64,000 nt of DNA. Origin: Vitreimonas flagellata (GTDB lineage: Bacteria; Pseudomonadota; Alphaproteobacteria; Caulobacterales; Aquidulcibacteraceae). The notes below the pieces were generated by a model. The model had not been told where the DNA came from and ran no database searches. It saw nothing but the letters and a program-made list of their open reading frames with translations. Positions within the stretch are counted from its first letter, which is position 1. Each line of letters opens with the position of its first letter. Below are positions 8,469-17,780 of this stretch, piece after piece. The stretch spans positions 806,001 through 870,000 of the forward strand of contig NZ_SBJL01000002.1 of the NCBI RefSeq assembly GCF_004634425.1, written 5' to 3'. The translations under genes were made by a program, and so were the position numbers.

Positions 8469-9578
8469 TCAGAAGCCGCCGCGCAGACGACGCATGACGT
8501 CGTCCAATTGCTCGAGCGTTTTGTAGCTGACCTTCAGTTCGCCGGCGCCGCCCTTGTCGGTGATCGTCACCTCAAGGCCGAGTGCATTCGACAAGCTCTG
8601 CTCCAGCGCGCGCGTATCGGCGCTCTTCTCGGCAAGAGCCACCGGCGCAGCCGCGCCAGCACGGGGCCCATGCTTTTCATCCTTGGCTTGCTGGGCAAGG
8701 CGCTCGACTTCGCGGACGTTCAGCCCTTCGCTCAGCACGCGTTGCGCGAGGCCACGCGGATCGGGCGCGGTCAGGATCGCTCGGGCATGGCCGGAGCTGA
8801 GGCGACCGTCGCGCACCATCTCTTGCAGGTCGTCCGGCAGCTTCAGCAGGCGCAGCATGTTCGCGATATGAGGCCGCGACTTGCCGACGGCTTCGGCGAT
8901 CTCTTCCTGCGTGCGGCCAAACCGATCGATCAGAGCCTGAAAGCCCTGCGCTTCTTCGATAGGGTTCAGGTCGGTCCGCTGGACGTTCTCGACGATCGCG
9001 ATTTCGACGACTTCAACTTCGTTGAGGTCGCGCACCACCGCGGGGATCGTGTGCAGTCCGGCGCGTTGCGCAGCGCGCCAACGACGTTCACCGGCGACAA
9101 TCTCAAACCGGCCATCGGCGATCGGGCGCACGAGGATCGGTTGCAGCACGCCGTGCGTGCGAATCGAATTCGACAGCTCGGTCAGGTCGGCTTCGTCGAA
9201 GTGCTTACGCGGCTGTTGCGGGTTGCGTTGCACCAGGTCGATCGAGATCGTGCGCGGGCCGGCCTCCCCTGCGGCGGCCTGGGGCGGGGCCGAAGCGGGT
9301 GCGGCAGGCGCAACAGGAACAGCTGGCGGGGCGGCCGGTTCGCCGAACACAGACCTCGGCGCAGCAGGGGCCGGCGCAGGTTGCGGCGGATTGTTCGCGG
9401 CGATCGGCAGCTCGAACACATTGCGCGGCGGCTCGATCGGCGCGCGCGGCGGTTCGGCTTGCGGCTGGGCCCAGGAGTTCACGGGCGTCGGCTGAGCGGC
9501 CGGCGGCTCGGTACGGACAGGCTCGCCCAGCAATGCTGACAGCCCGCGCCCCAGCCCCCGTGGTCTTAAATCGCTCAT
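8469..9578 (-). CDS. parB: Chromosome partitioning protein ParB
   Basis: This 369-residue CTPase/DNA-binding protein loads at parS and spreads to segregate the origin region. A Pro/Ala-rich linker of about 100 residues follows the N-terminal RGLGRGLSALLGE motif, which contacts ParA. The ParB/Srx domain contains GERRWRAAQRAG and IVENVQRTDLNPIEEA, the HTH region contains EIAEAVGKSRPHIANMLRLL, and a C-terminal dimerisation segment ends the protein. It lies 85 nt downstream of parA on the same strand. The linker is long compared with many ParB proteins, a trait of Caulobacter-type homologues. Several parS-like sites lie within the next 9 kb. Confidence 0.97.
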   Translation of the reverse strand: MSDLRPRGLGRGLSALLGEPVRTEPPAAQPTPVNSWAQPQAEPPRAPIEPPRNVFELPIAANNPPQPAPAPAAPRSVFGEPAAPPAVPVAPAAPASAPPQAAAGEAGPRTISIDLVQRNPQQPRKHFDEADLTELSNSIRTHGVLQPILVRPIADGRFEIVAGERRWRAAQRAGLHTIPAVVRDLNEVEVVEIAIVENVQRTDLNPIEEAQGFQALIDRFGRTQEEIAEAVGKSRPHIANMLRLLKLPDDLQEMVRDGRLSSGHARAILTAPDPRGLAQRVLSEGLNVREVERLAQQAKDEKHGPRAGAAAPVALAEKSADTRALEQSLSNALGLEVTITDKGGAGELKVSYKTLEQLDDVMRRLRGGF

Positions 9579-9663
9579 GCCCTGCTCCTACCCGACCCGA
9601 TTCGGTATGCTTAAATTTTCGCTAGGCAGGTCTTACCTACGGGTAAAAATTTCCCACCGAAAT

Positions 9664-10452
9664 CTACGCCGCCTGTAGATTGCGCTCCCGTTCGATCAGT
9701 TCTTTGGCAAGCTGGATGTACGCTTTGCTACCCGAAGCGTTCTGATCGTAGATGATCGCCGGTAGCCCGTGGCTCGGCGCCTCGCTGATCCGCACGTTCC
9801 GCGGGATCACCGTTTCATAGACTTTGTCCGGGAAGTGCGTGCGCACTTCATTGGCCACCTGCTCGCTCAGCGTGGTGCGCTTATCGTACATTGTCAGCAC
9901 CACACCTTGGATCTCGAGCGTAGTGTTGAGATTGGCCTTCACCGCGTTGATAGTCGCCACCAATTGCGCGAGACCTTCGAGCGCGAAGTATTCCGCTTGT
10001 AGCGGCACCAGCACAGCATCGGCGGCTGTCAGCGCATTCACCGTCAACACGTTCAGTGACGGCGGACAATCGATCAGCATGTAATCGATATTGAGCTGCG
10101 ATTCCGCGCGGAATTGCGCGACCGCATCGCGCAAACGAAATTGCGCGCGACCGCCCGCCATCAATTCAGTTTCGACGCCCGACAGGTTCGCGTCACCTGG
10201 CGCGATATAAAGGCTCGGCACCTTCGTCGGCATGATCGCCTTCGACAAAGTGTGATTGCCCACGAGCACGTCATAGGACGTGATCTTGCGGTCTTCAGGA
10301 TGGATGTCGATACCGGTCGAGGCGTTGCCTTGCGGGTCGGTGTCGAAGATCAACACGCTCTTGCCCGCCGCCGCCAAAGCGGTGCCGAGATTGATGGCGG
10401 TGGTTGTCTTACCCACCCCGCCCTTCTGGTTGGCGATCGCCAAAGCGCGCAT
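9664..10452 (-). CDS. parA: Chromosome partitioning ATPase ParA
   Basis: This 262-residue protein carries the deviant Walker A motif KGGVGKTTTAINL at residues 10-22, the Walker A' segment DTDPQGNAST, and Walker B in YMLIDCPPSL. ParA forms an ATP-dependent gradient on DNA that pulls ParB-parS complexes. It sits between rsmG and parB in the usual alphaproteobacterial order and starts 24 nt after the rsmG stop. Confidence 0.97.
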   Translation of the reverse strand: MRALAIANQKGGVGKTTTAINLGTALAAAGKSVLIFDTDPQGNASTGIDIHPEDRKITSYDVLVGNHTLSKAIMPTKVPSLYIAPGDANLSGVETELMAGGRAQFRLRDAVAQFRAESQLNIDYMLIDCPPSLNVLTVNALTAADAVLVPLQAEYFALEGLAQLVATINAVKANLNTTLEIQGVVLTMYDKRTTLSEQVANEVRTHFPDKVYETVIPRNVRISEAPSHGLPAIIYDQNASGSKAYIQLAKELIERERNLQAA

Positions 10453-10476
10453 GTCCCACCACTCCTTCTCGGAGCC

Positions 10477-11124
10477 TTAGGAACGCGCGGACGCCTTCGT
10501 GACACGAACAATGCGGCCGCGCGGATCGCTAAGGCTTTCCAGCACATCTGCCTGGTACGCCCCACCACTTAGAGCGTCGTTCGCGGCGGCCATCTCGGCG
10601 TCTAGGTCAGCGCCTTTATGGAAGAGACCTTGCGCGCCGCGATCGAGAATCGGCTTCGCATAGGGGATGAGTCGGTTCAAGGGCGCGAGGGCGCGGGCCG
10701 TCACCACATCATACCGTCCGGACCCGGCGCCGAAATCCTCGATCCGGAGGTTGAACATCTGCCCCGGCAGACCTGCGGCTTGGATTACCTCATTCAGGAA
10801 CCGGGCCTTCTTGCCGATGGATTCCACCATGTGGACCACCGCGCCCTCACGCTCGGCCAGGAAGCAGGCCAGGACGAGCGCCGGGAAACCAGCGCCCGAG
10901 CCCAGGTCAATCCAGCGCTTAGCCTCCGGCGGGGCGATGCGGAGCAGCTGGGCGCTATCCAGCGCGTGGCGCGACCAGAAGAGATCAAGCTCTTTCGGCC
11001 CGACCAGATTGGTGTGCTCGTTCCACTCGGCGAGCAGCCGGCGAAAGGTTTCCAGCCGTTGAGCTGTTTCTTGTGAAACGGGCAGCCCAAGATCGCGCGT
11101 GAACTCAGCCAGTCCATAGCTCAC
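10477..11124 (-). CDS. rsmG: 16S rRNA (guanine-N7) methyltransferase RsmG
   Basis: This 215-residue SAM-dependent methyltransferase (GidB) modifies G527 of 16S rRNA. The SAM-binding motif DLGSGAGFPALVLA is near residues 72-85, and TNLVGPKELDLFWSRH is characteristic of the family. The start codon overlaps the stop of the upstream DUF3088 gene as ATGA, indicating translational coupling. A parS-like sequence lies inside the gene at 11065-11080. Confidence 0.95.
   Translation of the reverse strand: MSYGLAEFTRDLGLPVSQETAQRLETFRRLLAEWNEHTNLVGPKELDLFWSRHALDSAQLLRIAPPEAKRWIDLGSGAGFPALVLACFLAEREGAVVHMVESIGKKARFLNEVIQAAGLPGQMFNLRIEDFGAGSGRYDVVTARALAPLNRLIPYAKPILDRGAQGLFHKGADLDAEMAAANDALSGGAYQADVLESLSDPRGRIVRVTKASARS
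11065..11080. other. parS-like site inside rsmG
   Basis: TGTTTCTTGTGAAACG matches the ParB consensus TGTTTCACGTGAAACA at 13 of 16 positions, with both TGTTTC and GTGAAAC arms intact and only the central two bases and the last base changed. Confidence 0.5.
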
Positions 11125-11471
11125 GGATGCGGCCCTGCTCCGCCATACGTGGCGGCCAAATAGCGTGTAATGGGCTTGGGCTCATCGAGGAAATAGCGGC
11201 CCTCGAACACTTTGGCGTCTTCCGGCGGCGTCGAACCATCGGCCAGCACGAGCACCGGCATGGATTGGTTCTCTTCGCCGATCAGCACGATGATGTCGTG
11301 GCGCGGCCGCGGGTGCGGCATGCGCTTTACGTCGATGCGTGCAGCCCAATGCGGGTTGGCCAGCAACGCACCCTCCATCGTCGCGCACGCGGTGCAGAAC
11401 CACGTCCCCTCCATCGCCGCATCCTCAAACGGCGCGCGCAGGATGAAGAGCGTGTCTCGCTTCAAGCTCAT
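11121..11471 (-). CDS. DUF3088 family protein
   Basis: This 116-residue cytoplasmic protein begins [15 protein letters not shown] and contains [35 protein letters not shown] and a Cys-x-x-Cys pair. This is the pattern of DUF3088, proposed to have a thioredoxin-like fold. It overlaps mnmG upstream and rsmG downstream by ATGA, so it is embedded in the mnmG-rsmG-parAB operon. Its function is not established. The CxxC pair, if redox active, could be a thiol switch, but that is conjecture. Confidence 0.8.
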   Translation of the reverse strand: MSLKRDTLFILRAPFEDAAMEGTWFCTACATMEGALLANPHWAARIDVKRMPHPRPRHDIIVLIGEENQSMPVLVLADGSTPPEDAKVFEGRYFLDEPKPITRYLAATYGGAGPHP

Positions 11472-13339
11472 GCCCGCTTCCTCTGTTCGCGCTTCACATG
11501 CGCCAGCAATGCCGTGAGCGCGCCCGGCGTGACGCCTTCGATGCGCGACGCCTGGCCGAGCGTGACAGGCTTGGCGCGCGTCAGCTTCTCCCGCACTTCG
11601 TTCGACAAGCCGCCGACACTCGCATAGTCGAGCGCAGGATCGAGGCGCAGATCTTGGTCGCGCTTGAAGGCTTCGACGTCGAGCGCCTGGCGTTCGAGAT
11701 AGCCCGAATACATCGCGTCGATTTCAAGCTGCTCGCGCGCTTGGCGCGACAGCGAATTCAGCTCCGGCCAGATCGCGGCGAGCTGCGCATAGTCGATCGA
11801 GGGATACGCAAGCAGCGCCAACACATCGCGGCGCACGCCGTCTTGGTTGACCTTCAGATCGTGTGTCTGCGCTTGCGCCGGTGTCAGCTGCAGCGTTTTC
11901 GCCAATGCGCGCGCCGCTTCGATTTCCCGCATTTTGCCGGCGAAAACACGCGTCCGCTCCGCGCCCACACAGCCTAGCTCAATGCCTTTCGGCGTGAGCC
12001 TTTGATCGGCATTGTCGGCGCGCAGCGACAAGCGATACTCGGCGCGCGACGTGAACATGCGATACGGCTCGGTGACACCGCGCGTGACGAGGTCATCGAT
12101 CATCACGCCGATATAGCCTTCGGCGCGCGTCACCTCGAACGGCGCGCCCCCGCCTGCGGCGCGCGCCGCATTGAGGCCTGCGATCAAGCCCTGCGCTGCG
12201 GCTTCTTCGTAGCCGGTCGTGCCGTTGATCTGGCCGGCGAGATAGAGCCCCGCGATGCGCTTCGTCTCCAGCGTCGGCATCAGCTCGCGCGGATCGACGT
12301 AATCGTACTCGATCGCGTAGGCGTGGCGTTTGATGACGACATTCTCGAGCCCAGGGATCGTGCGGATGAATTGCTCCTGCACGTCTTCCGGCAGCGATGT
12401 GCTGATGCCGTTGGGATAGACCGTGTCGTCGTCGAGCCCCTCGGGTTCGAGGAAGATTTGGTGCGCGGACTTGTCGGCGAAGCGGACGACCTTGTCCTCG
12501 ATCGACGGGCAATAGCGCGGCCCCCGCCCGCTGATCGCGCCCGAATAGACCGCGCTCTTCGACAGCGATTGCTCGATAAGCTTGTGGGTCTCGGCGGTCG
12601 TGTAGGTGACGCCGCACGCGACCTGCGGGTTGGTGATCTTGTCGGTTAGGAACGAGAACGGTGACGGCTCGTTGTCAGCGAACTGCTTCTCCAGCGAGGC
12701 CCAATCGATCGAGCTGGATTGCAGCCGCGCCGGCGTGCCGGTCTTCAACCGCCCCATCGCGAACCCCGTCGCGTAGAGCCGGTCCGACAACCCAATCGCC
12801 GGGGCCTCGCCATGCCGGCCCGCCGGGATGCGCTTGTCGCCAATATGGATGACGCCCTTCAGAAAGGTGCCAGTGGTCAGCACGACACGGGAGGCAGCGA
12901 AGGTTTGTCCATCGGCGGTCGTCACGCCCGCCACGACGCCACCTTGGACGACCAAGTCCTCGGCGGCCGCAGCCACGATCGAGAGCCCCTCCTGCGCCGC
13001 CAGCGCTGCCTGCATGGCTTGGCGATAGAGCTTGCGGTCGGACTGGGCGCGGGGGCCGCGAACGGCCGGGCCCTTGGAGCGATTGAGCAGCCGGAACTGG
13101 ATGCCGGCGGCGTCGGCCACCCGGCCCATCACCCCATCAAGCGCATCGATCTCGCGGACGAGATGCCCCTTGCCCAGACCGCCAATGGCCGGGTTGCAGC
13201 TCATTTCCCCGATGGTTTCGAGCTTATGCGTCAGGAGCAGCGTGCGCGCGCCCAGGCGCGCGGACGCCGCCGCGGCCTCGCAGCCGGCATGGCCGCCGCC
13301 GATGACGATGACGTCGAGGCTGGTGTTTCCGTGGGTCAT
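11468..13339 (-). CDS. mnmG: tRNA uridine-5-carboxymethylaminomethyl modification enzyme MnmG
   Basis: This 623-residue FAD enzyme (GidA) works with MnmE to build the cmnm5U34 wobble modification. The N-terminal dinucleotide motif [17 protein letters not shown] and the family signature [22 protein letters not shown] are intact, as is the C-terminal GidA-associated helical domain. Length is normal. It begins 124 nt after mnmE on the same strand and overlaps the DUF3088 gene. The gap upstream carries two parS-like sites. Confidence 0.97.
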   Translation of the reverse strand: MTHGNTSLDVIVIGGGHAGCEAAAASARLGARTLLLTHKLETIGEMSCNPAIGGLGKGHLVREIDALDGVMGRVADAAGIQFRLLNRSKGPAVRGPRAQSDRKLYRQAMQAALAAQEGLSIVAAAAEDLVVQGGVVAGVTTADGQTFAASRVVLTTGTFLKGVIHIGDKRIPAGRHGEAPAIGLSDRLYATGFAMGRLKTGTPARLQSSSIDWASLEKQFADNEPSPFSFLTDKITNPQVACGVTYTTAETHKLIEQSLSKSAVYSGAISGRGPRYCPSIEDKVVRFADKSAHQIFLEPEGLDDDTVYPNGISTSLPEDVQEQFIRTIPGLENVVIKRHAYAIEYDYVDPRELMPTLETKRIAGLYLAGQINGTTGYEEAAAQGLIAGLNAARAAGGGAPFEVTRAEGYIGVMIDDLVTRGVTEPYRMFTSRAEYRLSLRADNADQRLTPKGIELGCVGAERTRVFAGKMREIEAARALAKTLQLTPAQAQTHDLKVNQDGVRRDVLALLAYPSIDYAQLAAIWPELNSLSRQAREQLEIDAMYSGYLERQALDVEAFKRDQDLRLDPALDYASVGGLSNEVREKLTRAKPVTLGQASRIEGVTPGALTALLAHVKREQRKRA

Positions 13340-13395
13340 GGAGGGCGCGTCTCATAGCGCAAATGGGGGCTGCGCGCGAGGCTCCAATCCTGGAT

Positions 13396-13411
13396 CGTTT
13401 CACATGGAACG
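13396..13411. other. parS-like site in the mnmG/mnmE gap (first)
   Basis: CGTTTCACATGGAACG retains the GTTTCAC half of the ParB consensus TGTTTCACGTGAAACA and matches 12 of 16 positions. It lies in non-coding DNA upstream of mnmG, 20 bp from a second copy. Confidence 0.5.
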
Positions 13412-13430
13412 CCCTAAAGGCCCGGAAACC

Positions 13431-13446
13431 TGTTTCGCGTGGAACC
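13431..13446. other. parS-like site in the mnmG/mnmE gap (second)
   Basis: TGTTTCGCGTGGAACC matches the ParB consensus at 13 of 16 positions. Two such sequences in a 124-bp non-coding gap, in the same operon as parAB, make chance less likely. Confidence 0.55.
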
Positions 13447-13463
13447 CCCGGGGTCGGGGCGGC

Positions 13464-14783
13464 CTACTTGCCGATGCAGAAGCTCGAAAAGATCTCGCCC
13501 AGCAGATCCTCAACGTCGATCCGCCCGGTGAGCCGGCCAATGGCGTGGGCGGCAGCCCGGACGTCTTCAGCCGCTAGCTCCGGCCCGGCATCCAAAGCCG
13601 GGACCGCACGGCGCAGGGCGGCCAGCGCCTCCTCCACCAAGCGCCGATGCCGAGCGCGGGTCAGGACCGGGGCCTCTTCTCGATCCAGCGCTTCGGCGAC
13701 ATGGGCGTTGATCCGGCTTTCAAGCAAATGCAGGCCGATTCCGGTTTTGACCGACACCTCCAGCATTTCGCCGGAGCCATGCGCCGGGTATTTATCGGCC
13801 TTGGAGCGCACGAGAATGTCGTCCGGCTGGAGCGCCGCCTGCACCTCGGCAGGGATACCCGCCCCCGTCTCGACCACGGCGATCCGCAGATCGGCCTCCT
13901 CCGCCCGCGCCAGCGCCCGGCGCACGCCTTCGGCCTCGATCGCGTCTGCAGCCTCGCGTAGCCCCGCCGTATCGGCGATCCAGACCGGATAGCCCGCCAA
14001 CACCAGGCGGACCTCGACCACGTCGCGGGTCGTGCCGGGAATGTCCGAGACGATCGCCGCCTCGCGCTGGGCCAGCGCATTCAGCAGGCTCGACTTGCCG
14101 GCATTGGGCGGGCCGATGATGGCGATGCGGAAGCCGTCGCGGACGCGCTCGCCGCGATGGCCGTCATCGAGGCGCCGGCCCATGTCAGCAGCCAGAGCTC
14201 CTAGGATCGGACCCGCCCGCTGCGCCAGCGCGCCCGGCAAGTCCTCATCCGGGAAATCGATCTCCGCTTCGATCAAGGCCGCCGCCTCGATCAACCGCGT
14301 GCGCCAGCCCTCATAGACAGCGCTCAACACACCGCGCACTTGGCGTAAAGCCTGTCGACGCTGGCCCTCGGTCTCGGCGTCAACCAGATCAGCCAAGCCC
14401 TCCGCTTCCGCCAAATCGAGCTTGCCGTTTTCAAACGCGCGACGCGTGAATTCGCCAGGCTCGGCGATGCGGACTCCGGTTTGTACAAGACACGCGTCGA
14501 TGATCGCAGCGATCACTGCAACGCCGCCATGCACGTGCAGCTCGACAACGTCTTCGCCAGTGAAGCTCGCAGGGCCTTCGAAAAAAACCGCGAGACCATC
14601 ATCGATCGAAACACGCGTATTTGGCGCGAAAAATGCGCGTCTCGCAGCAATGCGTGGTGACGGAATTTCGCGCGCTGTTATCGCGCTCAACACATCGCGC
14701 GCATGCGGACCAGAGATACGCACGATCGCTACGCCTGCGCGCCCAGCGCCCGTTGCGAGCGCGACGATCGTGTCGCGTTTCAT
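13464..14783 (-). CDS. mnmE: tRNA modification GTPase MnmE
   Basis: This 439-residue protein has the N-terminal tetrahydrofolate-binding domain (DTIVALATGAGRAGVAIVRISG), a helical domain and an inserted G domain. G1 is GPPNAGKSSLLNAL, DTAGLR is G3, and the C-terminal catalytic CIGK is intact. Partner of MnmG in wobble-uridine modification. It heads the mnmE-mnmG-DUF3088-rsmG-parA-parB array. A parS-like sequence overlaps its start codon. Confidence 0.97.
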   Translation of the reverse strand: MKRDTIVALATGAGRAGVAIVRISGPHARDVLSAITAREIPSPRIAARRAFFAPNTRVSIDDGLAVFFEGPASFTGEDVVELHVHGGVAVIAAIIDACLVQTGVRIAEPGEFTRRAFENGKLDLAEAEGLADLVDAETEGQRRQALRQVRGVLSAVYEGWRTRLIEAAALIEAEIDFPDEDLPGALAQRAGPILGALAADMGRRLDDGHRGERVRDGFRIAIIGPPNAGKSSLLNALAQREAAIVSDIPGTTRDVVEVRLVLAGYPVWIADTAGLREAADAIEAEGVRRALARAEEADLRIAVVETGAGIPAEVQAALQPDDILVRSKADKYPAHGSGEMLEVSVKTGIGLHLLESRINAHVAEALDREEAPVLTRARHRRLVEEALAALRRAVPALDAGPELAAEDVRAAAHAIGRLTGRIDVEDLLGEIFSSFCIGK

Positions 14784-14791
14784 GTGAAATT
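14776..14791. other. parS-like site over the mnmE start codon
   Basis: CGTTTCATGTGAAATT matches the ParB consensus at 12 of 16 positions, keeping GTTTCA and GTGAAA. It lies 35 bp from another copy at 14811. Confidence 0.45.
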
Positions 14792-14804
14792 CTCTAAGGC
14801 GCGA

Positions 14805-15056
14805 TTAGGGCTTTTCACGTGAAGCAGCAGCGCCGCTGACGCCGCTCGTCATCAGCTTCACGAACGCGTCTTGCGCTTGCGTGCCGACGCTCATCCACGA
14901 ATTCATCATCGCTTCGCCGCTCATCATCTGGAGATTTTTCTCCATGCGCTTGCCCATCTCTTCGACGAGCTTTTCGTTGATCGGCGTGACGTCCGGCAGG
15001 CCCATGAAGCGGCGCGCTTCCTCCGGCGAGCATTCGACATTGACGGTGAACTTCAT
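14805..15056 (-). CDS. DUF6489 family small protein
   Basis: This 83-residue acidic/helical protein starts MKFTVNVECSPEEARRFMGLPDV and continues INEKLVEEMGKRMEKNLQMM, the pattern of DUF6489, widespread in alphaproteobacteria. No catalytic motif or signal peptide is seen. It lies 21 nt upstream of mnmE on the same strand and may be cotranscribed with the modification/segregation operon. Function unknown. Confidence 0.8.
   Translation of the reverse strand: MKFTVNVECSPEEARRFMGLPDVTPINEKLVEEMGKRMEKNLQMMSGEAMMNSWMSVGTQAQDAFVKLMTSGVSGAAASREKP
14811..14826. other. parS-like site in the 3' end of the DUF6489 gene
   Basis: CTTTTCACGTGAAGCA matches the ParB consensus at 13 of 16 positions and contains the complete central TTTCACGTGAA. 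Confidence 0.55.
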
Positions 15057-15138
15057 GGCCCCAATTCCTCTCGCGCGTTTGTCGCTGTGAGCGTCTATAA
15101 CGCCTGGCGAAGCCCCAAGACAGGATGGAGATCAAGGC

Positions 15139-15831
15139 ATGGGTGAATGGGTACAGATCGCAGGCCCTGACGGCGTCTTCCGCGCCTATTTGGCTAAGCC
15201 CGCAGCAGCGCCCAAAGCCGCCGTGGTGGCGATCCAGGAGATCTTCGGCGTGAACGCCGTGATGCGCGGCAAGGCCGACTGGCTGGCGTCCCAGGGCTTC
15301 CTGGCGATCGCGCCGGACCTGTTCTGGCGGCTCGAGAAAGACGTCGACATCACCGACCAGTCCGAAGCCGAATGGGCCAAGGCAATGGATCTGATGAAGC
15401 GGTTCGATATCGAGACCGGCGTCAAAGACATCCAGGCCACGATCGATCACGCACGCGGTCTGGTGGATGGCGGCAAAGTGGGCGCTGTTGGCTATTGCCT
15501 GGGCGGCCTGCTGGCGTACCTGACGTCCACGCGCACGGACGCCGACGCCAGCGTCGGCTATTACGGCGTCAACATTCCGAACTTCCTCGGCGAAGCGGAG
15601 AACATCCGTCAGCCGCTGATGCTGCACATCGCCGGCAAGGACGGCTTCGTGCCGCCGCCGGCGCAGAAGCAGATGAAGGATGGCCTGAGCGCCAACAGCC
15701 ACGTCACGCTGCATGATTACCCGGAGCGCGATCACGCCTTCACACGCGAAGGCGGCAAGAATTACGATGCGGCCGACGCCAAGACCGCCGACGATCGCAC
15801 CATCGCGTTCTTCAAGGCGCGCCTCGTATGA
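15139..15831 (+). CDS. Dienelactone hydrolase family protein
   Basis: This 230-residue alpha/beta hydrolase has the nucleophile elbow GYCLGG (Cys near residue 119, as in carboxymethylenebutenolidase), GKDGFVPP carrying the acid, and HAFTR carrying the histidine. True dienelactone hydrolases open lactones in chlorocatechol breakdown, but most relatives act on unknown esters. Its stop overlaps the start of the next gene by ATGA, so the two are coupled. It is divergent from the DUF6489 gene. Confidence 0.88.
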   Translation: MGEWVQIAGPDGVFRAYLAKPAAAPKAAVVAIQEIFGVNAVMRGKADWLASQGFLAIAPDLFWRLEKDVDITDQSEAEWAKAMDLMKRFDIETGVKDIQATIDHARGLVDGGKVGAVGYCLGGLLAYLTSTRTDADASVGYYGVNIPNFLGEAENIRQPLMLHIAGKDGFVPPPAQKQMKDGLSANSHVTLHDYPERDHAFTREGGKNYDAADAKTADDRTIAFFKARLV

Positions 15832-16772
15832 AGCGGCTCCTGTTGATTGGCGCGCTGGCGCTTGCGGCGTGCGATGCGCCGACGAGCCCCGCGACCGACG
15901 TTACCCCCTCAGCCGTTGAGGCTCTGGCGCCGGCCGACATCGGCGCCTTCTTCGATTGCTTGCGCGACAGCGGCCGCACCATCGTCGCTGCGCATCGCGG
16001 CGGGCCATCGCCCGGCTTTGCCGAGAACGCGATCCCGACGTTCGAGAACATTGTGCGCCAAGCGCCCGCTCTGCTGGAGATCGACATCGCCCGCACGCGC
16101 GACAACGTCTTGGTGCTGATGCATGACGACGATCTTGATCGCACGACAACGGGTACGGGCCTCGTACGCGATCACACGCTCGCGGAAATCCAAGCACTCC
16201 AGCTCGAGGATGAGAACGGCCAACCGCTTGACGCACGCGTGCCGACACTTCGCGAAGCTTTGGATTGGGCCGACGGGCGTGCAATCCTTGAGCTCGATGT
16301 GAAGCGGGGCGTCTCCTACGAAGACGTAGTCGCTGAGGTGCGCGCCGCCGGCGCAGAGGATCGCGTCGTGTTCATCACCTATAGCGATGACGCCGCCGTA
16401 CGCGTCCACAATCTGGCGCCCGAATTGATGCTTTCGGTCTCTATCGATGACGCGCGCGATCTCGACACGCTGGAGCGACGCGGCGTCGATCTCAACAAGG
16501 TGCTGGCGTGGACGGGCACGGAGGAGCCGAACTCCGCGCTCAACATCGCGCTGGCGCAGCGCGGCGTCGAGGCGATGTTCGGCACGCTCGGCAATCCGGA
16601 GCGCTCGTGGGACGGTCGCTTTGAGCGGGAAGGCCAGGATCAATACGCGGCGTTCGCCGAGACAGGGCTGCAACTCATCGCGACGGACCGGCCGATTGAG
16701 GCCTCTCGCGATTTGGACACGAACGACGGTGTGGATGGTCTCGCCGCTATGCAGTGCGCGACGACGAACTGA
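15828..16772 (+). CDS. Glycerophosphodiester phosphodiesterase, lipoprotein
   Basis: This 314-residue protein has a type II signal ending in LAAC-DAP, so it should be membrane-anchored in the periplasm. The GDPD domain shows AHRGGPSPGFAENAIPTF, the acidic pair in LEIDIARTRDNVLVLMHDDDLDRTT, and ELDVK. These metal-dependent enzymes hydrolyse glycerophosphodiesters to sn-glycerol-3-phosphate and an alcohol. It overlaps the preceding hydrolase by 4 nt. Catalytic His, Glu and Asp residues appear intact. Confidence 0.9.
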   Translation: MKRLLLIGALALAACDAPTSPATDVTPSAVEALAPADIGAFFDCLRDSGRTIVAAHRGGPSPGFAENAIPTFENIVRQAPALLEIDIARTRDNVLVLMHDDDLDRTTTGTGLVRDHTLAEIQALQLEDENGQPLDARVPTLREALDWADGRAILELDVKRGVSYEDVVAEVRAAGAEDRVVFITYSDDAAVRVHNLAPELMLSVSIDDARDLDTLERRGVDLNKVLAWTGTEEPNSALNIALAQRGVEAMFGTLGNPERSWDGRFEREGQDQYAAFAETGLQLIATDRPIEASRDLDTNDGVDGLAAMQCATTN

Positions 16773-16807
16773 TCCCCATATCAACGCGAGATGTTGGAGA
16801 GCGATCG

Positions 16808-17779
16808 ATGAAAGCCATTCGCGTTGAAGAGGTCGGCGGGCCGGATGTGATGCGGCTCGTTGATGTTGAAGAACCCGCGCTGAAACCGAACGAGATCCGC
16901 GTGCGCATTCACGCGATCGGCGTGAACTTCATCGACACGTACCATCGCGGCGGGTTGTACAAATTGCCGATGCCCACCGGCATTGGCCAAGAATTCGCTG
17001 GTGTTGTCGAAGCGATCGGTGAGAGGGTCACGCGATTCCAAATCGGCGATCGCGTTGCGAGCGGCACTGCGCCTGTTGGCGCTTATGCTGAAACGCACAC
17101 GCTCCTGGAAACGCGCGCAGTGCATGTGCCGCAGGCGATTTCGTTCGACGTCGCTGCGTCCGCAATGTTGAAGGGCATGACTGCGCGTTATCTTTTGCGC
17201 AAGACGTTTCGCGTGAAACGCGGCGATGTTGTTGTGATCCACGCGGCCGCTGGCGGCGTTGGTCAGATCGCCGTGCAATGGGCAAAGCATCTCGGCGCGA
17301 TCGTGATTGCTGTCGTCGGCAGCGATGCGAAAGCAGAGATCGCAACAGCGCTCGGCGCCGATCATGTGATCGTGCAAGCGCGCGACGACATCGCAAAGCG
17401 CGTGGGCGAAATCACGAACGGCGAGGGCGCGCATGTCGTCTATGACGGCGTTGGCAAAGACACGTTCATGGCGTCGATCGATAGTCTGCGCCCGCTCGGC
17501 ATGATGGTGAGCTACGGCAACGCATCGGGCCCCGCGCCGGAATTCAGCCCACTCTTGCTCGCGCAAAAGGGCTCGCTCTTCCTGACCCGCCCAACACTCA
17601 ATCACTACACCGCGAGCGTCGCTGATCTCGATGAGACGGCAGCCGATCTCTTCGAGGTGATTGGATTGGGCGCCGTGAAGATCGCGCCGCCAACGCGCTA
17701 CGCCTTGGCGGACGCTGTGCAAGCGCACCGTGATCTGGAAGCGCGGAAGACGACCGGCAGCTTGGTGCTCGTGCCCTAG
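16808..17779 (+). CDS. Quinone oxidoreductase (zinc-independent MDR family)
   Basis: This 323-residue NADPH-dependent reductase has the N-terminal GroES-like fold (GVNFIDTYHRGGLYKLPMPTGIGQEFAG) and the Rossmann motif HAAAGGVGQIAVQWAK. It lacks the zinc-binding cysteines, as in Qor. The start at 16808 (MKAIRVEEVGG) follows GGAG. It lies 35 nt after the phosphodiesterase. A parS-like sequence is found inside it at 17205-17220. Confidence 0.92.
   Translation: MKAIRVEEVGGPDVMRLVDVEEPALKPNEIRVRIHAIGVNFIDTYHRGGLYKLPMPTGIGQEFAGVVEAIGERVTRFQIGDRVASGTAPVGAYAETHTLLETRAVHVPQAISFDVAASAMLKGMTARYLLRKTFRVKRGDVVVIHAAAGGVGQIAVQWAKHLGAIVIAVVGSDAKAEIATALGADHVIVQARDDIAKRVGEITNGEGAHVVYDGVGKDTFMASIDSLRPLGMMVSYGNASGPAPEFSPLLLAQKGSLFLTRPTLNHYTASVADLDETAADLFEVIGLGAVKIAPPTRYALADAVQAHRDLEARKTTGSLVLVP
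17205..17220. other. parS-like site inside the quinone oxidoreductase gene
   Basis: CGTTTCGCGTGAAACG keeps both GTTTC and GTGAAAC arms and matches the ParB consensus at 13 of 16 positions. It is the rightmost candidate, about 5.4 kb from the predicted origin. Confidence 0.55.
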
Positions 17780-17780
17780 A

